Of a stretch of DNA of 64,000 nucleotides, positions 1-9,462 are shown piece by piece. The DNA comes from Marinobacter santoriniensis NKSG1 (GTDB lineage: Bacteria > Pseudomonadota > Gammaproteobacteria > Pseudomonadales > Oleiphilaceae). The translations under genes were made by a program, and so were the position numbers. Position 1 is the stretch's first letter. Each line of letters opens with the position of its first letter. The notes beneath the pieces were generated by a model. The model searched no databases. It saw only the letters and a list, made by a program, of their open reading frames with translations, and was not told the DNA's origin. The stretch covers positions 124,001 to 188,000 of the forward strand of contig NZ_APAT01000005.1 in NCBI RefSeq assembly GCF_000347775.1. The letters are read 5' to 3'.

Positions 1-38
1 CCGATATGAAAGCGATTCTGGAACGGGCGCGCCGCTGA
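1..38 (+). CDS. C-terminal end of a gene, possibly pdxJ (partial)
   Basis: Only the last eleven codons are present, ending in TGA at 36-38 and reading DMKAILERARR. The tail resembles the end of PdxJ (pyridoxine 5'-phosphate synthase), which typically finishes with an EMKxLM...AR-like segment. The fragment is too short to identify with confidence. The gene converges on gacS with a 16-base gap. Confidence 0.35.
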   Translation, partial: DMKAILERARR

Positions 39-54
39 TTTCCCGTATTCCGCG

Positions 55-2928
55 TCAGGAGGTGGTTTCCTCCGGGTGGGGTTGCTCACGGAAGAGCTGT
101 TGCCAGTCGGTCTGTTCGCTCCAGATCTGCAGGCGCTCGATGGCAGAGACGAGTTGATTCTTATGGGCCTCAATGTCAGCCGCGCCGCGTTTCAGTGCGG
201 TTTCAAGCTGATTGGCGGCGCTCCTCAACTCGGGCACGCCACAGTACCGGGTGGCGCCGTGGAATTTGTGAACGCATTCCAGCAGAGGCTCCATCTCCTG
301 CTCCGTCCAGAGCGCTTCGATCTTCTCCAGATCCGCAGGCAACTGCTCCAGCAGCATGCTGAATAGTTCTTCCGCCAGATCGGTTTTTCCCGCTGCAAGC
401 TGGATGCTTTCTTCAACGCTGACGCAGTCTTTTTGCATCTTCCGGGTGGATGGGCGTAACACCCGCCTGGTGTCCCTCACCTCGGGAATCCGCTCGCCGG
501 ATCCGGATTCTCCCGGCTCGTAGCCGGTGGATTCACGAATGATGGCCGTCAGTTGACTGCTGCTGATCGGTTTTGCCATGTACCCGTCAAAACCTTGCTG
601 CGCGAGTCGGTCCTGTTCGTCGGCCAGGGCGTGCGCCGTCAGGGCAATGATGTGGGTCCGGTGGTTGCCGGAGTCGAGCTCCCGGATCCGGGCTGTCGTC
701 TCTACGCCGTCCATGCCGGGCATCTGAAGATCCATGAAGACCAGATCAAAGGGGGCCTGACGGGCCTTGCTCAAAGCTTCGAAGCCGTTGCAGGCCCCTT
801 CCGCCTCAATCTGGCAGTCATGCAGAAGCGTCATGACGAGCTTCAGATTGGCCTCGTTATCGTCGACCGCCAGAACCCTCGGGACATTGTGTCGGAACGC
901 CTGGATCGTCGATGGTGCCGGCCGCCCCGGAGCGCGTCCGCCCGTGTGAATGCCGTGGACGAGCAGCAGGAGCTCGTCGTACAGAGTGGCGCGACAGACC
1001 GGCTTGGTCAGATGGCCACTCGCCTGGCCGGACATGGCTGCATCGTGGGTTTCCAGTGTCGGCGTGAGCAACAGGGTCCGGCAGTCCCGATCGACTTCCA
1101 GGGTCCGGACAAGGTTGCCGTATTGGCTCGAGCTGAGCAGGTGCCGTGTGATGCCGATGATGGCAACGGCATAGCCGGCCTGGCTTTTCTGGGCTTCTTC
1201 GATCTGTTCCTGCATCGCTGCCGGCGAGGATGCTCGGTCGACCTCCATGCCCCAGTCGCGCAGCATATGCTCTACGGCCAGTCCCGTCGTTTTCTGTTGC
1301 TCGAGGTAGATCACCCGCTCACCCCGGAGCGCATCCCTTGGCGTCACCGCGTCGTTACTGGTCGACAGTTCCGAGTTGAGTGTGAACCAGAACGTGGAGC
1401 CTTTGCCCAGTTCGCTTTCAAGGCCGATCTTGCCACCCATTTCCTCGACCAGTCGCTTGGAGATCGCGAGCCCGAGTCCGGTTCCACCGTACTGGCGGGC
1501 AGTTGAGGCATCCGCCTGGCTGAAGGCGTTGAACAGGGATTGTTGCTGCGCCCGCGACAGGCCGACACCCGAATCGGTGATGCTGATGCGAAGGGTGACA
1601 CGATTGTTTTCGGTGTCTTCTTCCTCAAGGCTGACTCGCAGGACAACCTCACCGGTCTGGGTAAACTTGATGGCATTGTTGACCAGATTGGTGATGACCT
1701 GTTTGACCCTCAGAGGGTCGCCCATCACGTTATCCGGAACATCGTTGTAAACCAGGGGGGCCAGGTCCAGATTCTTGGCGTGTGCCGCGGGAGCCAGCAT
1801 CACCATCACTTCCTCGATAATATCCCGGAGCTGGAATGGCACCCGGTCGAGAATGAGTTTGCCGGCTTCGATCTTGGAGAAATCGAGGATGTCGTTGATG
1901 ATCGTCAGAAGAATCTCGGACGATTTCCGGATGGTGTTCAGATGGTCCCGCTGTTGCCGTGGCAGCGGGCTCTTCAGAAGCAGTTCGGTGAAACCGATGA
2001 TGCCGTTGAGGGGCGTGCGGATTTCATGGGACATGTTGGCCAGGAACTCGGACTTGATCCGGCTTGCCTCAAGCGCCTCTTTGCGCGCGAAATCCAGCTC
2101 GATGTTCTGGATCTCGATGGTTTCCAGCGTTTCACGCAGATCTTCCGTGGCCTGATCGATATTCTGCTGCATTTCAGCCTGGGCCTTGCTGAGCTCCGAG
2201 GCCATGTCATTCAGCCCGGATTCCAGCTGCTCGAATTCGGGCCCGGCGCCCGTGTAGACACGGGTATCGAGTTTGCCTTCCTTGAGTTTTGCCACCGCTT
2301 CGTTGAGTTCAAAAACCGGGTCGGTGAAGGCGCGGCTCAGGCGCAACGCAATGGCGAGGCTGACCAGAACACCGCCGAGCACCAGAAGCAGCGATATCAG
2401 CATCGCCTTGTAGGTCTCCTTTTCAGTCCGGACATGGGACATTTCCACGGAGACCCAGCCCAGCGGGTCTTTCCGATTGGCCATTGACTGGTGGAGATCC
2501 GGGTCCAGCATGGTTTCGATCATGAGATCCTGCAGGTAGACCGGGGTGATGAAGCGGGTACTGGTGCCGTCGGTGATCCGGGTAGCCTTGCCCGAAGGCA
2601 GGTCCGTGCCATCAGGAGACTCGGAACTGCCGGGGCCGGTATGCAGCAGACGTTTACTGTCACTACCGTAGAAGGTAATGGAGCGAACATCCTGCTCTTC
2701 CAGCAGGGCGTTGGAGAGGCTACTGAGCAGGCCGCGGTTCGCGGTGAAAAGACCATACTCGGAGGCAGAGGCCAGCTGGCGGGACAACGACTCGCCGCGA
2801 TCACGGAGGAGGTGTTCGATGTTATTGACCCAGCTATAGGTAAAAAACAGACCGAGCACGACGGTTGTCAGAAGGGTGGGGACCAGGGTCACCACCAGAA
2901 CTTTCTTGCGAATGCCCCAGCGCCGCAT
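55..2928 (-). CDS. gacS: Hybrid sensor histidine kinase GacS/BarA
   Basis: A 957-residue unorthodox sensor kinase of the GacS/BarA type, which passes phosphate through its own receiver and Hpt domains to the response regulator GacA/UvrY and so controls CsrA/RsmA-binding small RNAs. Two membrane segments (about 10-31 and 173-195) flank a periplasmic loop of about 140 residues. They are followed by HAMP (about 196-248), a coiled coil, HisKA with HEIRTPLNG (His301) and an ATPase domain with N, G1 and G2 boxes (about 405-515). A degenerate receiver (about 537-660) lacks the phospho-acceptor Asp. The true receiver carries DLQMPGMDG (Asp733), and the Hpt domain has HKFHGATRYCG (His887). Length matches the family. 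An AGGA lies 7 bases before the start. The gene is divergent from cysM. Confidence 0.95.
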   Translation of the reverse strand: MRRWGIRKKVLVVTLVPTLLTTVVLGLFFTYSWVNNIEHLLRDRGESLSRQLASASEYGLFTANRGLLSSLSNALLEEQDVRSITFYGSDSKRLLHTGPGSSESPDGTDLPSGKATRITDGTSTRFITPVYLQDLMIETMLDPDLHQSMANRKDPLGWVSVEMSHVRTEKETYKAMLISLLLVLGGVLVSLAIALRLSRAFTDPVFELNEAVAKLKEGKLDTRVYTGAGPEFEQLESGLNDMASELSKAQAEMQQNIDQATEDLRETLETIEIQNIELDFARKEALEASRIKSEFLANMSHEIRTPLNGIIGFTELLLKSPLPRQQRDHLNTIRKSSEILLTIINDILDFSKIEAGKLILDRVPFQLRDIIEEVMVMLAPAAHAKNLDLAPLVYNDVPDNVMGDPLRVKQVITNLVNNAIKFTQTGEVVLRVSLEEEDTENNRVTLRISITDSGVGLSRAQQQSLFNAFSQADASTARQYGGTGLGLAISKRLVEEMGGKIGLESELGKGSTFWFTLNSELSTSNDAVTPRDALRGERVIYLEQQKTTGLAVEHMLRDWGMEVDRASSPAAMQEQIEEAQKSQAGYAVAIIGITRHLLSSSQYGNLVRTLEVDRDCRTLLLTPTLETHDAAMSGQASGHLTKPVCRATLYDELLLLVHGIHTGGRAPGRPAPSTIQAFRHNVPRVLAVDDNEANLKLVMTLLHDCQIEAEGACNGFEALSKARQAPFDLVFMDLQMPGMDGVETTARIRELDSGNHRTHIIALTAHALADEQDRLAQQGFDGYMAKPISSSQLTAIIRESTGYEPGESGSGERIPEVRDTRRVLRPSTRKMQKDCVSVEESIQLAAGKTDLAEELFSMLLEQLPADLEKIEALWTEQEMEPLLECVHKFHGATRYCGVPELRSAANQLETALKRGAADIEAHKNQLVSAIERLQIWSEQTDWQQLFREQPHPEETTS

Positions 2929-3086
2929 ACCATTTTCCTGAAAATTGCCTGGCCCGCGATCAATCGCGGGGAAACTTCCCTGTCAGAATAGTTGATCCGG
3001 AACGCGTCGGCTGTGGTACCTGTCCCAGCGGGTCCGGAAATTTCAGCGTTTATAGCCCGCGGTCATGGATATAGCGAGAAGCCGTA

Positions 3087-3116
3087 TTGGGATGACGCGA
3101 CCATAACGCGTATGAT
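3087..3116 (+). promoter_or_regulatory. Candidate sigma70 promoter for cysM operon
   Basis: TTGGGA (3087-3092), 18 bases, TATGAT (3111-3116). This would start transcription near 3123, leaving a leader of about 25 bases before cysM. It lies in the 220-base divergent region between gacS and cysM. Found by eye only. Confidence 0.35.
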
Positions 3117-3148
3117 TCGGACCCAAAAGTGTACCACAGGGTTTTGTT

Positions 3149-4042
3149 ATGAATTTTCCCACCATTGAAGATTATGTTGGTCATACGCCGCTGGTCCGCC
3201 TGCAACGCCTGCCCGGGAACACGAGTAATGTGATTCTGGCCAAGCTGGAGGGCAACAACCCGGCGGGCTCGGTCAAGGATCGCCCTGCCATCAGCATGAT
3301 CCAGGAAGCCGAGAAGCGTGGGGATATCAAACCGGGCGACACCCTGATTGAGGCAACCAGCGGCAACACCGGCATTGCACTGGCGATGGCCGCCGCTATC
3401 AAGGGGTATCGGATGGTCCTGATCATGCCGGAAAACATGAGCGAGGAGCGTCGGGCCTCGATGCGTGCCTACGGTGCAGAGATCGTCACCGTTACCCGTG
3501 AAGAGGGTATGGAAGCGGCGCGGGACCTGGCTCAGGCGATGGAAGCCGAGGGCAAGGGCAAGGTCCTGGACCAGTTCAGCAACCCGGATAACCCGCTGGC
3601 CCATTACCGGACGACTGGCCCGGAGATCTGGGAGCAAACGGACGGGCGAGTGACCCATTTTGTCAGTTCCATGGGGACGACCGGCACGATCATGGGTGTT
3701 TCCCGGTATCTGAAGGAACGCAATCCCGACATCCGGATCATAGGTCTTCAACCGAAAGAAGGCGCCTCAATTCCGGGTATACGACGGTGGCCTGAGGCCT
3801 ATCTGCCGAAGATCTTCGATGCCACTCGCGTGGATCAGGTGCTCGATATCGGTCAGGAAGAAGCCGAGGACACCATGCGGGCGCTGGCCGCCCGCGAAGG
3901 GATTTTTTGCGGCGTGTCGTCGGGTGGTTCGATTGCAGCGGCACTGAAACTGTCCGAACAGGTTGAAAACGCAGTGATCGTGGCCATTATCTGTGATCGC
4001 GGCGACCGCTATCTGTCCACCGGTGTTTTTCCCGGCGCCTGA
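3149..4042 (+). CDS. cysM: Cysteine synthase B (O-acetylserine sulfhydrylase B)
   Basis: Cytoplasmic PLP enzyme that makes L-cysteine from O-acetylserine and sulfide (or S-sulfocysteine from thiosulfate). The 297-residue length matches CysM. The PLP lysine lies in NPAGSVKDRPA (Lys43), the cofactor/substrate loop TSGNTG is at 70-75, and the phosphate-binding glycine loop is CGVSSGGS near residue 255. The absence of the longer CysK N-terminal region and the direct linkage to rlmD and relA, as in pseudomonads, favour CysM over CysK. First gene of a probable cysM-rlmD-relA-mazG operon, with 24 bases before rlmD. Confidence 0.95.
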   Translation: MNFPTIEDYVGHTPLVRLQRLPGNTSNVILAKLEGNNPAGSVKDRPAISMIQEAEKRGDIKPGDTLIEATSGNTGIALAMAAAIKGYRMVLIMPENMSEERRASMRAYGAEIVTVTREEGMEAARDLAQAMEAEGKGKVLDQFSNPDNPLAHYRTTGPEIWEQTDGRVTHFVSSMGTTGTIMGVSRYLKERNPDIRIIGLQPKEGASIPGIRRWPEAYLPKIFDATRVDQVLDIGQEEAEDTMRALAAREGIFCGVSSGGSIAAALKLSEQVENAVIVAIICDRGDRYLSTGVFPGA

Positions 4043-4066
4043 ACCCCGTCATCGAGAGATTGCAGT

Positions 4067-5416
4067 ATGAGTAGAAGACGCAGGAAGGTCCTGCCTAAAG
4101 AGCCCGTTCGTTGTGTCATCGAAACCCTGAGCCACGATGGACGCGGTATTGCCCGCAGCGATGGCAAAACCCAGTTTGTGGACGGCGCTCTGCCCGGTGA
4201 AACGGTCATGGCAAAAATGGTATCCACCCGTAGCCGGTTTGACGAGCTTCGTGCGCTTGAGGTTCTGGAATCTGCACCGGAACGGCAAGCGCCGCCCTGT
4301 GAATTTGCGGATCTGTGTGGTGGCTGCAGCCTGCAACACATGAGTGCGGACGCCCAGATAGGGTTCAAGGAAAACACCCTGAGAGAGCATTTTGCCCATT
4401 TCGGGGGCATTGAACCCGAAGCGTGGGTGCCTCCCATGCGTTCCGAGGCCAGTGTCGGTTATCGCCGCAAGGCCCGGTTGGGCGTTCGTTACGTCAAGGC
4501 CCGCGAGTCGGTACTGGTCGGGTTCCGTGAAAAGCGCAACAGCTTCCTGACGGACATCGATCACTGCGTGGTGATGGATCCCCGGATCGGGGAACGAATC
4601 CTGCCACTGCGGGAACTCCTCCACGGCATGGATGCGTTCGATCGTATCGCGCAGGTAGAAGTGGCTTGCGGGGATGACGTCGCCGCCATGGTGCTCCGGA
4701 ACATGGACGATCTCAGTGATCGGGATCGCCAGGCCCTGATCGACTTTGGCAAGGCCCACGAATTGCATATCTACCTGCAGCCGAAAGGGCCGGATACGGT
4801 CCATCGAATCTGGCCGGCATCGGCTGGCCGTGCCGACGAGCGCCTGCACTACCGGCTGGAGGAATTCGACCTCACCATGGCATTTCATCCCATGGACTTT
4901 ACGCAGGTCAATGCAGGGATCAATCGCAGCATGGTACACCGGGCCGTGGAATGGCTGGATGTTCAGCCCGGGGAAAGGGTGCTGGACCTGTTTTGTGGCC
5001 TGGGCAATTTCACGCTGCCCCTGGCGCGCCGCAGTGGCCAGGTGGTCGGAGTGGAAGGCGATGACGCCATGGTTGTCCGGGGCCGGGAAAACGCGGTTGC
5101 CAATGGTTTGCAGAACGTGACCTTCCACGGTGCAGATCTCCATGGCGACTTTACTGGCCAGAGCTGGGCGCGTGAGGGTTTTGACAAGGTGTTGATCGAT
5201 CCTCCCCGATCCGGTGCGGAACAGATCTGTGAGCATCTGACGGCCTTCGGTGCCAGCCGGATTGTCTACGTGTCCTGCAACCCGGCAACCCTGGCGCGGG
5301 ATGCGGGTGTGCTGGTGCGTAATGGCTATCGGCTGGTACGCGCAGGTGTGATGGATATGTTCCCTCACACGACGCATGTAGAGTCCATTGCCCTGTTCGA
5401 GCGGAGCGAGCGCTGA
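4067..5416 (+). CDS. rlmD: 23S rRNA (uracil-1939-C5) methyltransferase RlmD (RumA)
   Basis: SAM-dependent enzyme forming m5U1939 in 23S rRNA. The 449-residue protein has an N-terminal TRAM RNA-binding domain (about 10-70), then cysteines C78, C84, C87 and C167 spaced for the [4Fe-4S] cluster typical of RumA. A Rossmann methyltransferase domain follows with [15 protein letters not shown] and the catalytic [11 protein letters not shown] (Cys404). The start ATG at 4067 lies 24 bases after cysM. Its 3' end abuts relA. Confidence 0.96.
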   Translation: MSRRRRKVLPKEPVRCVIETLSHDGRGIARSDGKTQFVDGALPGETVMAKMVSTRSRFDELRALEVLESAPERQAPPCEFADLCGGCSLQHMSADAQIGFKENTLREHFAHFGGIEPEAWVPPMRSEASVGYRRKARLGVRYVKARESVLVGFREKRNSFLTDIDHCVVMDPRIGERILPLRELLHGMDAFDRIAQVEVACGDDVAAMVLRNMDDLSDRDRQALIDFGKAHELHIYLQPKGPDTVHRIWPASAGRADERLHYRLEEFDLTMAFHPMDFTQVNAGINRSMVHRAVEWLDVQPGERVLDLFCGLGNFTLPLARRSGQVVGVEGDDAMVVRGRENAVANGLQNVTFHGADLHGDFTGQSWAREGFDKVLIDPPRSGAEQICEHLTAFGASRIVYVSCNPATLARDAGVLVRNGYRLVRAGVMDMFPHTTHVESIALFERSER

Positions 5417-5474
5417 ACGGGGATCGGCGCGGCCACGGATGGTCGCGGTAAAGAACGGTAACCAGAAGACCGCT

Positions 5475-7712
5475 ATGGTAAAAGTTCGCGAAGATTATGC
5501 TGTAACCGGAGACGGCGAGGTAGACATCGAAAAGTGTGTCAGCCACATCGCCTCCCAAACCCACCTTGAGGACATAGATCAATTTCGTCGGGCCTGTGAG
5601 AAGGCTGCCGAGATCGATCTACAGGCGTTCCGGGAGGACCGCCTCTGGGCGCCCGGATCAAGCAGTTTCCGTATTGGTCTGGAAATGGCCCAGGTACTGG
5701 CCGAGCTGCATCTGGATCAGGCCAGTCTGGTGGCCGCGATGCTCTACCGCGCCGTCCGGGAAGAACGGGTCCCCCTGGAAACCATCCGCAAGGAATTTGG
5801 CGATGAAGTCGCCGGCCTGATCAATGGCGTCCAGCAAATGGCCGCCATCTCTTCCATTCATCATCCCCTCAAGGGCAATGTGCTGGGCCAGAGTGAGGGC
5901 CAGCTGGATAACGTTCGCAAGATGCTGGTTACCATGATCGACGACGTTCGCGTTGCCCTGATCAAACTGGCAGAACGGACCTGTGCGATCCGGGCGGTCA
6001 AGAATGCGCCCGAAGAAAAGCGCATGAGGGTGGCGAGGGAAGTGTTCGATATCTATGCTCCGCTCGCCCATCGGCTGGGGATCGGACATATCAAGTGGGA
6101 ACTCGAGGATCTCTCGTTCCGCTACCTGCACGAATCCGCCTACAAGAAGATCGCCAAGCTGCTGGATGAAAAGCGCCTCGATCGGGAAGGCTACATCAAG
6201 CGGGTGATCGATACGCTCCAGACGGAATTGTCCGAGGCGGGCATTGCCGGCGAGCTGTCCGGCCGGGCGAAGCATATCTACAGCATCTGGCGGAAAATGC
6301 GGCGCAAGGGCATCGATTTTTCCCAGGTCTACGATGTAAGAGCGGTCCGCATTCTGGTGCCGGAGGTCCGGGATTGCTATGCCGCGCTGGGGATCGTCCA
6401 CACGCTCTGGCGCCATATTCCCAACGAGTTTGACGATTACATCGCCAATCCCAAGGAAAACGGTTACCAGTCCCTTCATACCGCCGTGATCGGGCCGGAG
6501 GGCAAGGTCATGGAAGTCCAGATCCGTACCCACAAGATGCATGAGGAAGCCGAACTGGGTGTGTGTGCCCACTGGTTGTACAAGGGAACCGACAAGCACA
6601 ACAAATCGACCGGGTACGATGCCAAGATCAACTGGCTGCGCCAGGTGCTGGACTGGCAGGAAGAGCTGGGGGATTTGTCCGGTCTGGCAGACCATCTCAA
6701 ATCCGACGTGGCCTCGGACCGGGTCTACGTCTTCACACCGGAAGGGCATGTGGTCGATCTTCCTCAGGGAGCCACCCCGGTGGACTTCGCCTATCGGGTG
6801 CACACCGAGATCGGGCATGCCTGCCGGGGCGCCCGGGTCAACAGTCGAATCGTGCCGCTGACCTATCCCCTCAAGACCGGCGACCAGGTGTTCATCCTCA
6901 CCTCCAATAACCAGGCGCCCAGCCGCGACTGGCTGAATCCGAGCCTGGGCTACATCCAGACTTCGCGGGCCCGGGCCAAGGTCACGCACTGGTTCAAGCA
7001 GCAGGATCGTGGCAGGAACGTTATCGATGGGCGGGCCATTCTCGAGGACGAGTTCAGGCGATTGTCGCTGTACGAGGTGGATCTGGATGAGTTGGCCCGC
7101 CGGGTCAACTACCACGGCTCGGAGGACATGTTCGCGGCTGTCGGAGCGGGAGACCTGCGCCCGACCCATGTGGCCAATGTGGCCCAGCAGATGCTTGAGC
7201 CGAAGACGGAACAGCTCGATCTGAAACTGACCAGCCAGCGCAAGAAGCCCTACGACACCGAGTCGGATATCCAGATACTCGGGGTGGGCAAGCTCAAGAC
7301 CCAGGTCGCGAAATGCTGCAAGCCTCTGCCGGGAGATCCCATCGGCGGTTACATTACCGTCGGTCGCGGTGTCACCGTGCACCGGCTGGATTGCCTGACA
7401 TTTCTGAATCTTCGCGAATTCGAACCGAACCGGATTATCGAGGTGAGCTGGGGTGGTGCGCCTGCAGCCGTCTATCCCGTGGACATCGAAATCGAGGCTT
7501 ATGACCGTTCCGGACTCCTGAGAGACATTACCCAGGTGCTGTCTGCCTCGAAAAGTGATGTCCTGTCGCTCAATACGCTCAGCAACCGGAATGAGAATAC
7601 GGCGACCATGAACGTCACCGTGGAAATCTCCAGTTTGGAGCAACTGGCCCGGTTGCTGGCGCAGATCCGGAATCTGCCCAATATCATCGACGTGAGGCGC
7701 AAACGCGGATGA
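5475..7712 (+). CDS. relA: GTP pyrophosphokinase RelA ((p)ppGpp synthetase I)
   Basis: Ribosome-associated alarmone synthetase that transfers pyrophosphate from ATP to GTP or GDP during amino acid starvation. The domain order is degenerate HD hydrolase region, synthetase (PNEFDDYIANPKENGYQSLH), TGS (VYVFTPEGHVVDLPQGATP), zinc-finger/helical region with a CC pair, and a C-terminal ACT domain. I chose ATG 5475 (MVKVREDYAV) because it gives 745 residues, matching the family, and resembles the usual RelA N-terminus. The upstream in-frame start at 5388 would add 29 residues overlapping rlmD. The stop overlaps the mazG start by four bases, so the two are translationally coupled. Confidence 0.95.
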   Translation: MVKVREDYAVTGDGEVDIEKCVSHIASQTHLEDIDQFRRACEKAAEIDLQAFREDRLWAPGSSSFRIGLEMAQVLAELHLDQASLVAAMLYRAVREERVPLETIRKEFGDEVAGLINGVQQMAAISSIHHPLKGNVLGQSEGQLDNVRKMLVTMIDDVRVALIKLAERTCAIRAVKNAPEEKRMRVAREVFDIYAPLAHRLGIGHIKWELEDLSFRYLHESAYKKIAKLLDEKRLDREGYIKRVIDTLQTELSEAGIAGELSGRAKHIYSIWRKMRRKGIDFSQVYDVRAVRILVPEVRDCYAALGIVHTLWRHIPNEFDDYIANPKENGYQSLHTAVIGPEGKVMEVQIRTHKMHEEAELGVCAHWLYKGTDKHNKSTGYDAKINWLRQVLDWQEELGDLSGLADHLKSDVASDRVYVFTPEGHVVDLPQGATPVDFAYRVHTEIGHACRGARVNSRIVPLTYPLKTGDQVFILTSNNQAPSRDWLNPSLGYIQTSRARAKVTHWFKQQDRGRNVIDGRAILEDEFRRLSLYEVDLDELARRVNYHGSEDMFAAVGAGDLRPTHVANVAQQMLEPKTEQLDLKLTSQRKKPYDTESDIQILGVGKLKTQVAKCCKPLPGDPIGGYITVGRGVTVHRLDCLTFLNLREFEPNRIIEVSWGGAPAAVYPVDIEIEAYDRSGLLRDITQVLSASKSDVLSLNTLSNRNENTATMNVTVEISSLEQLARLLAQIRNLPNIIDVRRKRG

Positions 7713-8578
7713 GTTATTCGATTGACGATCTGAAGGTACTGATGGCCCGCCTGCGGGAGCCGGAGACCGGCTGCCCCTGGGACACGAAGCAGACCTACGC
7801 CACCATTGTGCCCCACACGATCGAGGAGGCCTACGAGGTTGCGGACGCCATCGACCGAGAGGATTATCCACACCTGAAAGACGAACTTGGTGACCTGCTG
7901 TTTCAGGTCATCTTCTACGCGCAGATGGGCCGCGAGGATGGCCATTTTGATTTTGACGGGGTGGTCGACCATCTCGTTCGCAAGCTGATCCGTCGGCACC
8001 CGCACGTCTTCCCGGAAGGTACTCTGGACAGCCGTATTGATCCGGACAATCGTCCTGACGAAGCCTGGATCAAGGAGAGCTGGGAGCGCATCAAGGCCGA
8101 GGAGCGCGCCGAGAAAGAGCAGGGCGACAGTGGCCCTCGATCCGAAATGCCCGCGAGTCGCCTGGATGGTATTGCCCGCACCTTGCCTGCCATGGCCCGA
8201 GCCGAAAAGCTTCAGCGACGGGCGGCCCGCCATGGGTTTGACTGGCCGGAGATTGCGCCGGTGTTCGATAAACTTCACGAGGAAATCGACGAATTGAAAG
8301 AGGCCTGGCAGGCCGCCCAGGCGGGGCATGGCGATCCCGATGATGTCGAGGACGAACTGGGTGACCTGCTGTTTGTCTGTGTCAACCTGGCACGTTTCAT
8401 GAAGGTAAATCCGGAGCAGGCTCTCAAGCGCACCAACCACAAATTCGATGCCCGGTTCCGGGCCATCGAATCGGTACTGGCGCAAGAGGGCCGAAATATG
8501 GACGAGGAGCCTCTGGATGCACTGGATGCCGTGTGGCAAGCGGTGAAAGGGGTGGAGAAGACGAGCCGCAAAAAATGA
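7709..8578 (+). CDS. mazG: Nucleoside triphosphate pyrophosphohydrolase MazG
   Basis: House-cleaning all-alpha NTP pyrophosphohydrolase that converts NTPs and dNTPs to NMPs and PPi. At 289 residues it contains two MazG repeats, each with an EExxE...DELGDLL metal-binding pattern: one around residues 30-70, the other around 190-225. The ATGA overlap with relA suggests coupled translation. MazG is known to counter ppGpp accumulation in Escherichia coli, so the relA-mazG pairing makes functional sense. Confidence 0.95.
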   Translation: MSYSIDDLKVLMARLREPETGCPWDTKQTYATIVPHTIEEAYEVADAIDREDYPHLKDELGDLLFQVIFYAQMGREDGHFDFDGVVDHLVRKLIRRHPHVFPEGTLDSRIDPDNRPDEAWIKESWERIKAEERAEKEQGDSGPRSEMPASRLDGIARTLPAMARAEKLQRRAARHGFDWPEIAPVFDKLHEEIDELKEAWQAAQAGHGDPDDVEDELGDLLFVCVNLARFMKVNPEQALKRTNHKFDARFRAIESVLAQEGRNMDEEPLDALDAVWQAVKGVEKTSRKK

Positions 8579-8714
8579 GACCTGCTCTGCGGTAAGTACA
8601 ATCCGTTACCAATTTTCCGGCCCCCGACAAGGAGGCTTCGTCTACACTTCCGGTATCGGACGCACTGCTGTTGTGCGCCGGACGCCATCAAGAAGATGCA
8701 GGAGTGAAGGCACT

Positions 8715-9059
8715 ATGAAAATCAAAGATCTGGTCAATTACTGGGACAAGCATGCTCGGGGACGTTTGACCCGTGATGCCTATTTCATGGCGCTGTCTGA
8801 CCAGCATCACAAGCGACTGGAAAAACTGGCGGCACTGTATCCGATGAAATCGTCGCAGGATCTGATGCGCGACCTTATTTCGGCATCCCTCGACGAGCTC
8901 GAAACCAGTTTTCCTTATGTGCAGGGCACGAAAGTGGTGGCGTACGATGAGGATGGGTTTGAGATTTACGAAGATCAGGGGCTGACTCCACGCTTCGTCA
9001 GCCTGAGTCAGAAGCACATCCAGCGTCTCAAGGCCCGCCAGATCGAATCGGTCGCCTGA
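8715..9059 (+). CDS. Conserved small protein of unknown function (paralogue of 9126-9359)
   Basis: A 114-residue soluble protein beginning MKIKDLVNYWDKHA. It then has a helical segment (LEKLAALYPMKSSQDLMRDLISASLDELE) that looks like a ribbon-helix-helix-type dimerisation region. A conserved tail follows with PYVQGTKV and a YEDQGLTPRF motif. I recall relatives in pseudomonads annotated loosely as pilin-assembly or type 1 pili tip component, but nothing in the sequence supports a pilus role. ATG 8715 is preferred to an upstream in-frame start because it follows GGAG/GAAGG. The product clearly resembles the oppositely oriented neighbour. Confidence 0.75.
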   Translation: MKIKDLVNYWDKHARGRLTRDAYFMALSDQHHKRLEKLAALYPMKSSQDLMRDLISASLDELETSFPYVQGTKVVAYDEDGFEIYEDQGLTPRFVSLSQKHIQRLKARQIESVA

Positions 9060-9071
9060 TTTCTCCTTCTT

Positions 9072-9114
9072 CCTGACCTGCCCGGTGTGGCTGTGTGCCA
9101 CGCCGGTCGTCAGG
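9072..9114. terminator. Hairpin between convergent genes
   Basis: CCTGAC (9072-9077) and a GC-rich inner arm around CGGTGTGGC pair with GCCACGCCG and GTCAGG (9109-9114) around a TGTGT loop. It fills the gap between two convergent small genes but has no strong T run on either side. It may act as a factor-assisted bidirectional terminator. Confidence 0.4.
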
Positions 9115-9125
9115 CTGAGAGTACC

Positions 9126-9359
9126 TTACTTCTCTTTGTTCTCCAGCCGGTCCTTGATCGGGCTCTGACGAACCAGATCGTCCAGGGCTGCACCGATCAT
9201 GTCATTCAGAATATCCGCTTCCGAACGGTCGGGATAAAGTTCCGCCAACGCTGCAACCCGGGCCGCATCCTCCAGCGGCAAGCGCAGGTTGTAGTCATGG
9301 GTGCGTTCTACGGCTTCTTTTTTCTGTTCCCAATGCTTGGGCAAATCGGTGACTTTCAT
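9126..9359 (-). CDS. Small RHH-like protein, paralogue of 8715-9059
   Basis: A 77-residue protein beginning MKVTDLPKHWEQKK. The segment LRLPLEDAARVAALAELYP...ILNDMIGAALDDL aligns throughout with residues 20-65 of the convergent neighbour, but the longer C-terminal tail is missing. A good AAGGAG lies five bases before the ATG at 9359. The helical pattern suggests a ribbon-helix-helix or similar dimerising fold. Function unknown. Confidence 0.7.
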   Translation of the reverse strand: MKVTDLPKHWEQKKEAVERTHDYNLRLPLEDAARVAALAELYPDRSEADILNDMIGAALDDLVRQSPIKDRLENKEK

Positions 9360-9462
9360 GAGTACTCCTTGCTGCCATGGGCGGTTACGCCGATAGACTT
9401 CTTCAACTGATTCTTAGTATCGTAAGTTTACTTTGCCTCCGTCAATTCAAAAGGACGTTAAT

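Noticed and set aside
5388..5474. Upstream start codon for relA
   Set aside because: It would overlap rlmD by 29 bases and add residues not found in RelA proteins. ATG 5475 gives the family length.
5658..7871. A 737-codon minus-strand frame opposite relA and mazG
   Set aside because: Shadow of relA. Its residues show no family pattern and relA is fully supported.
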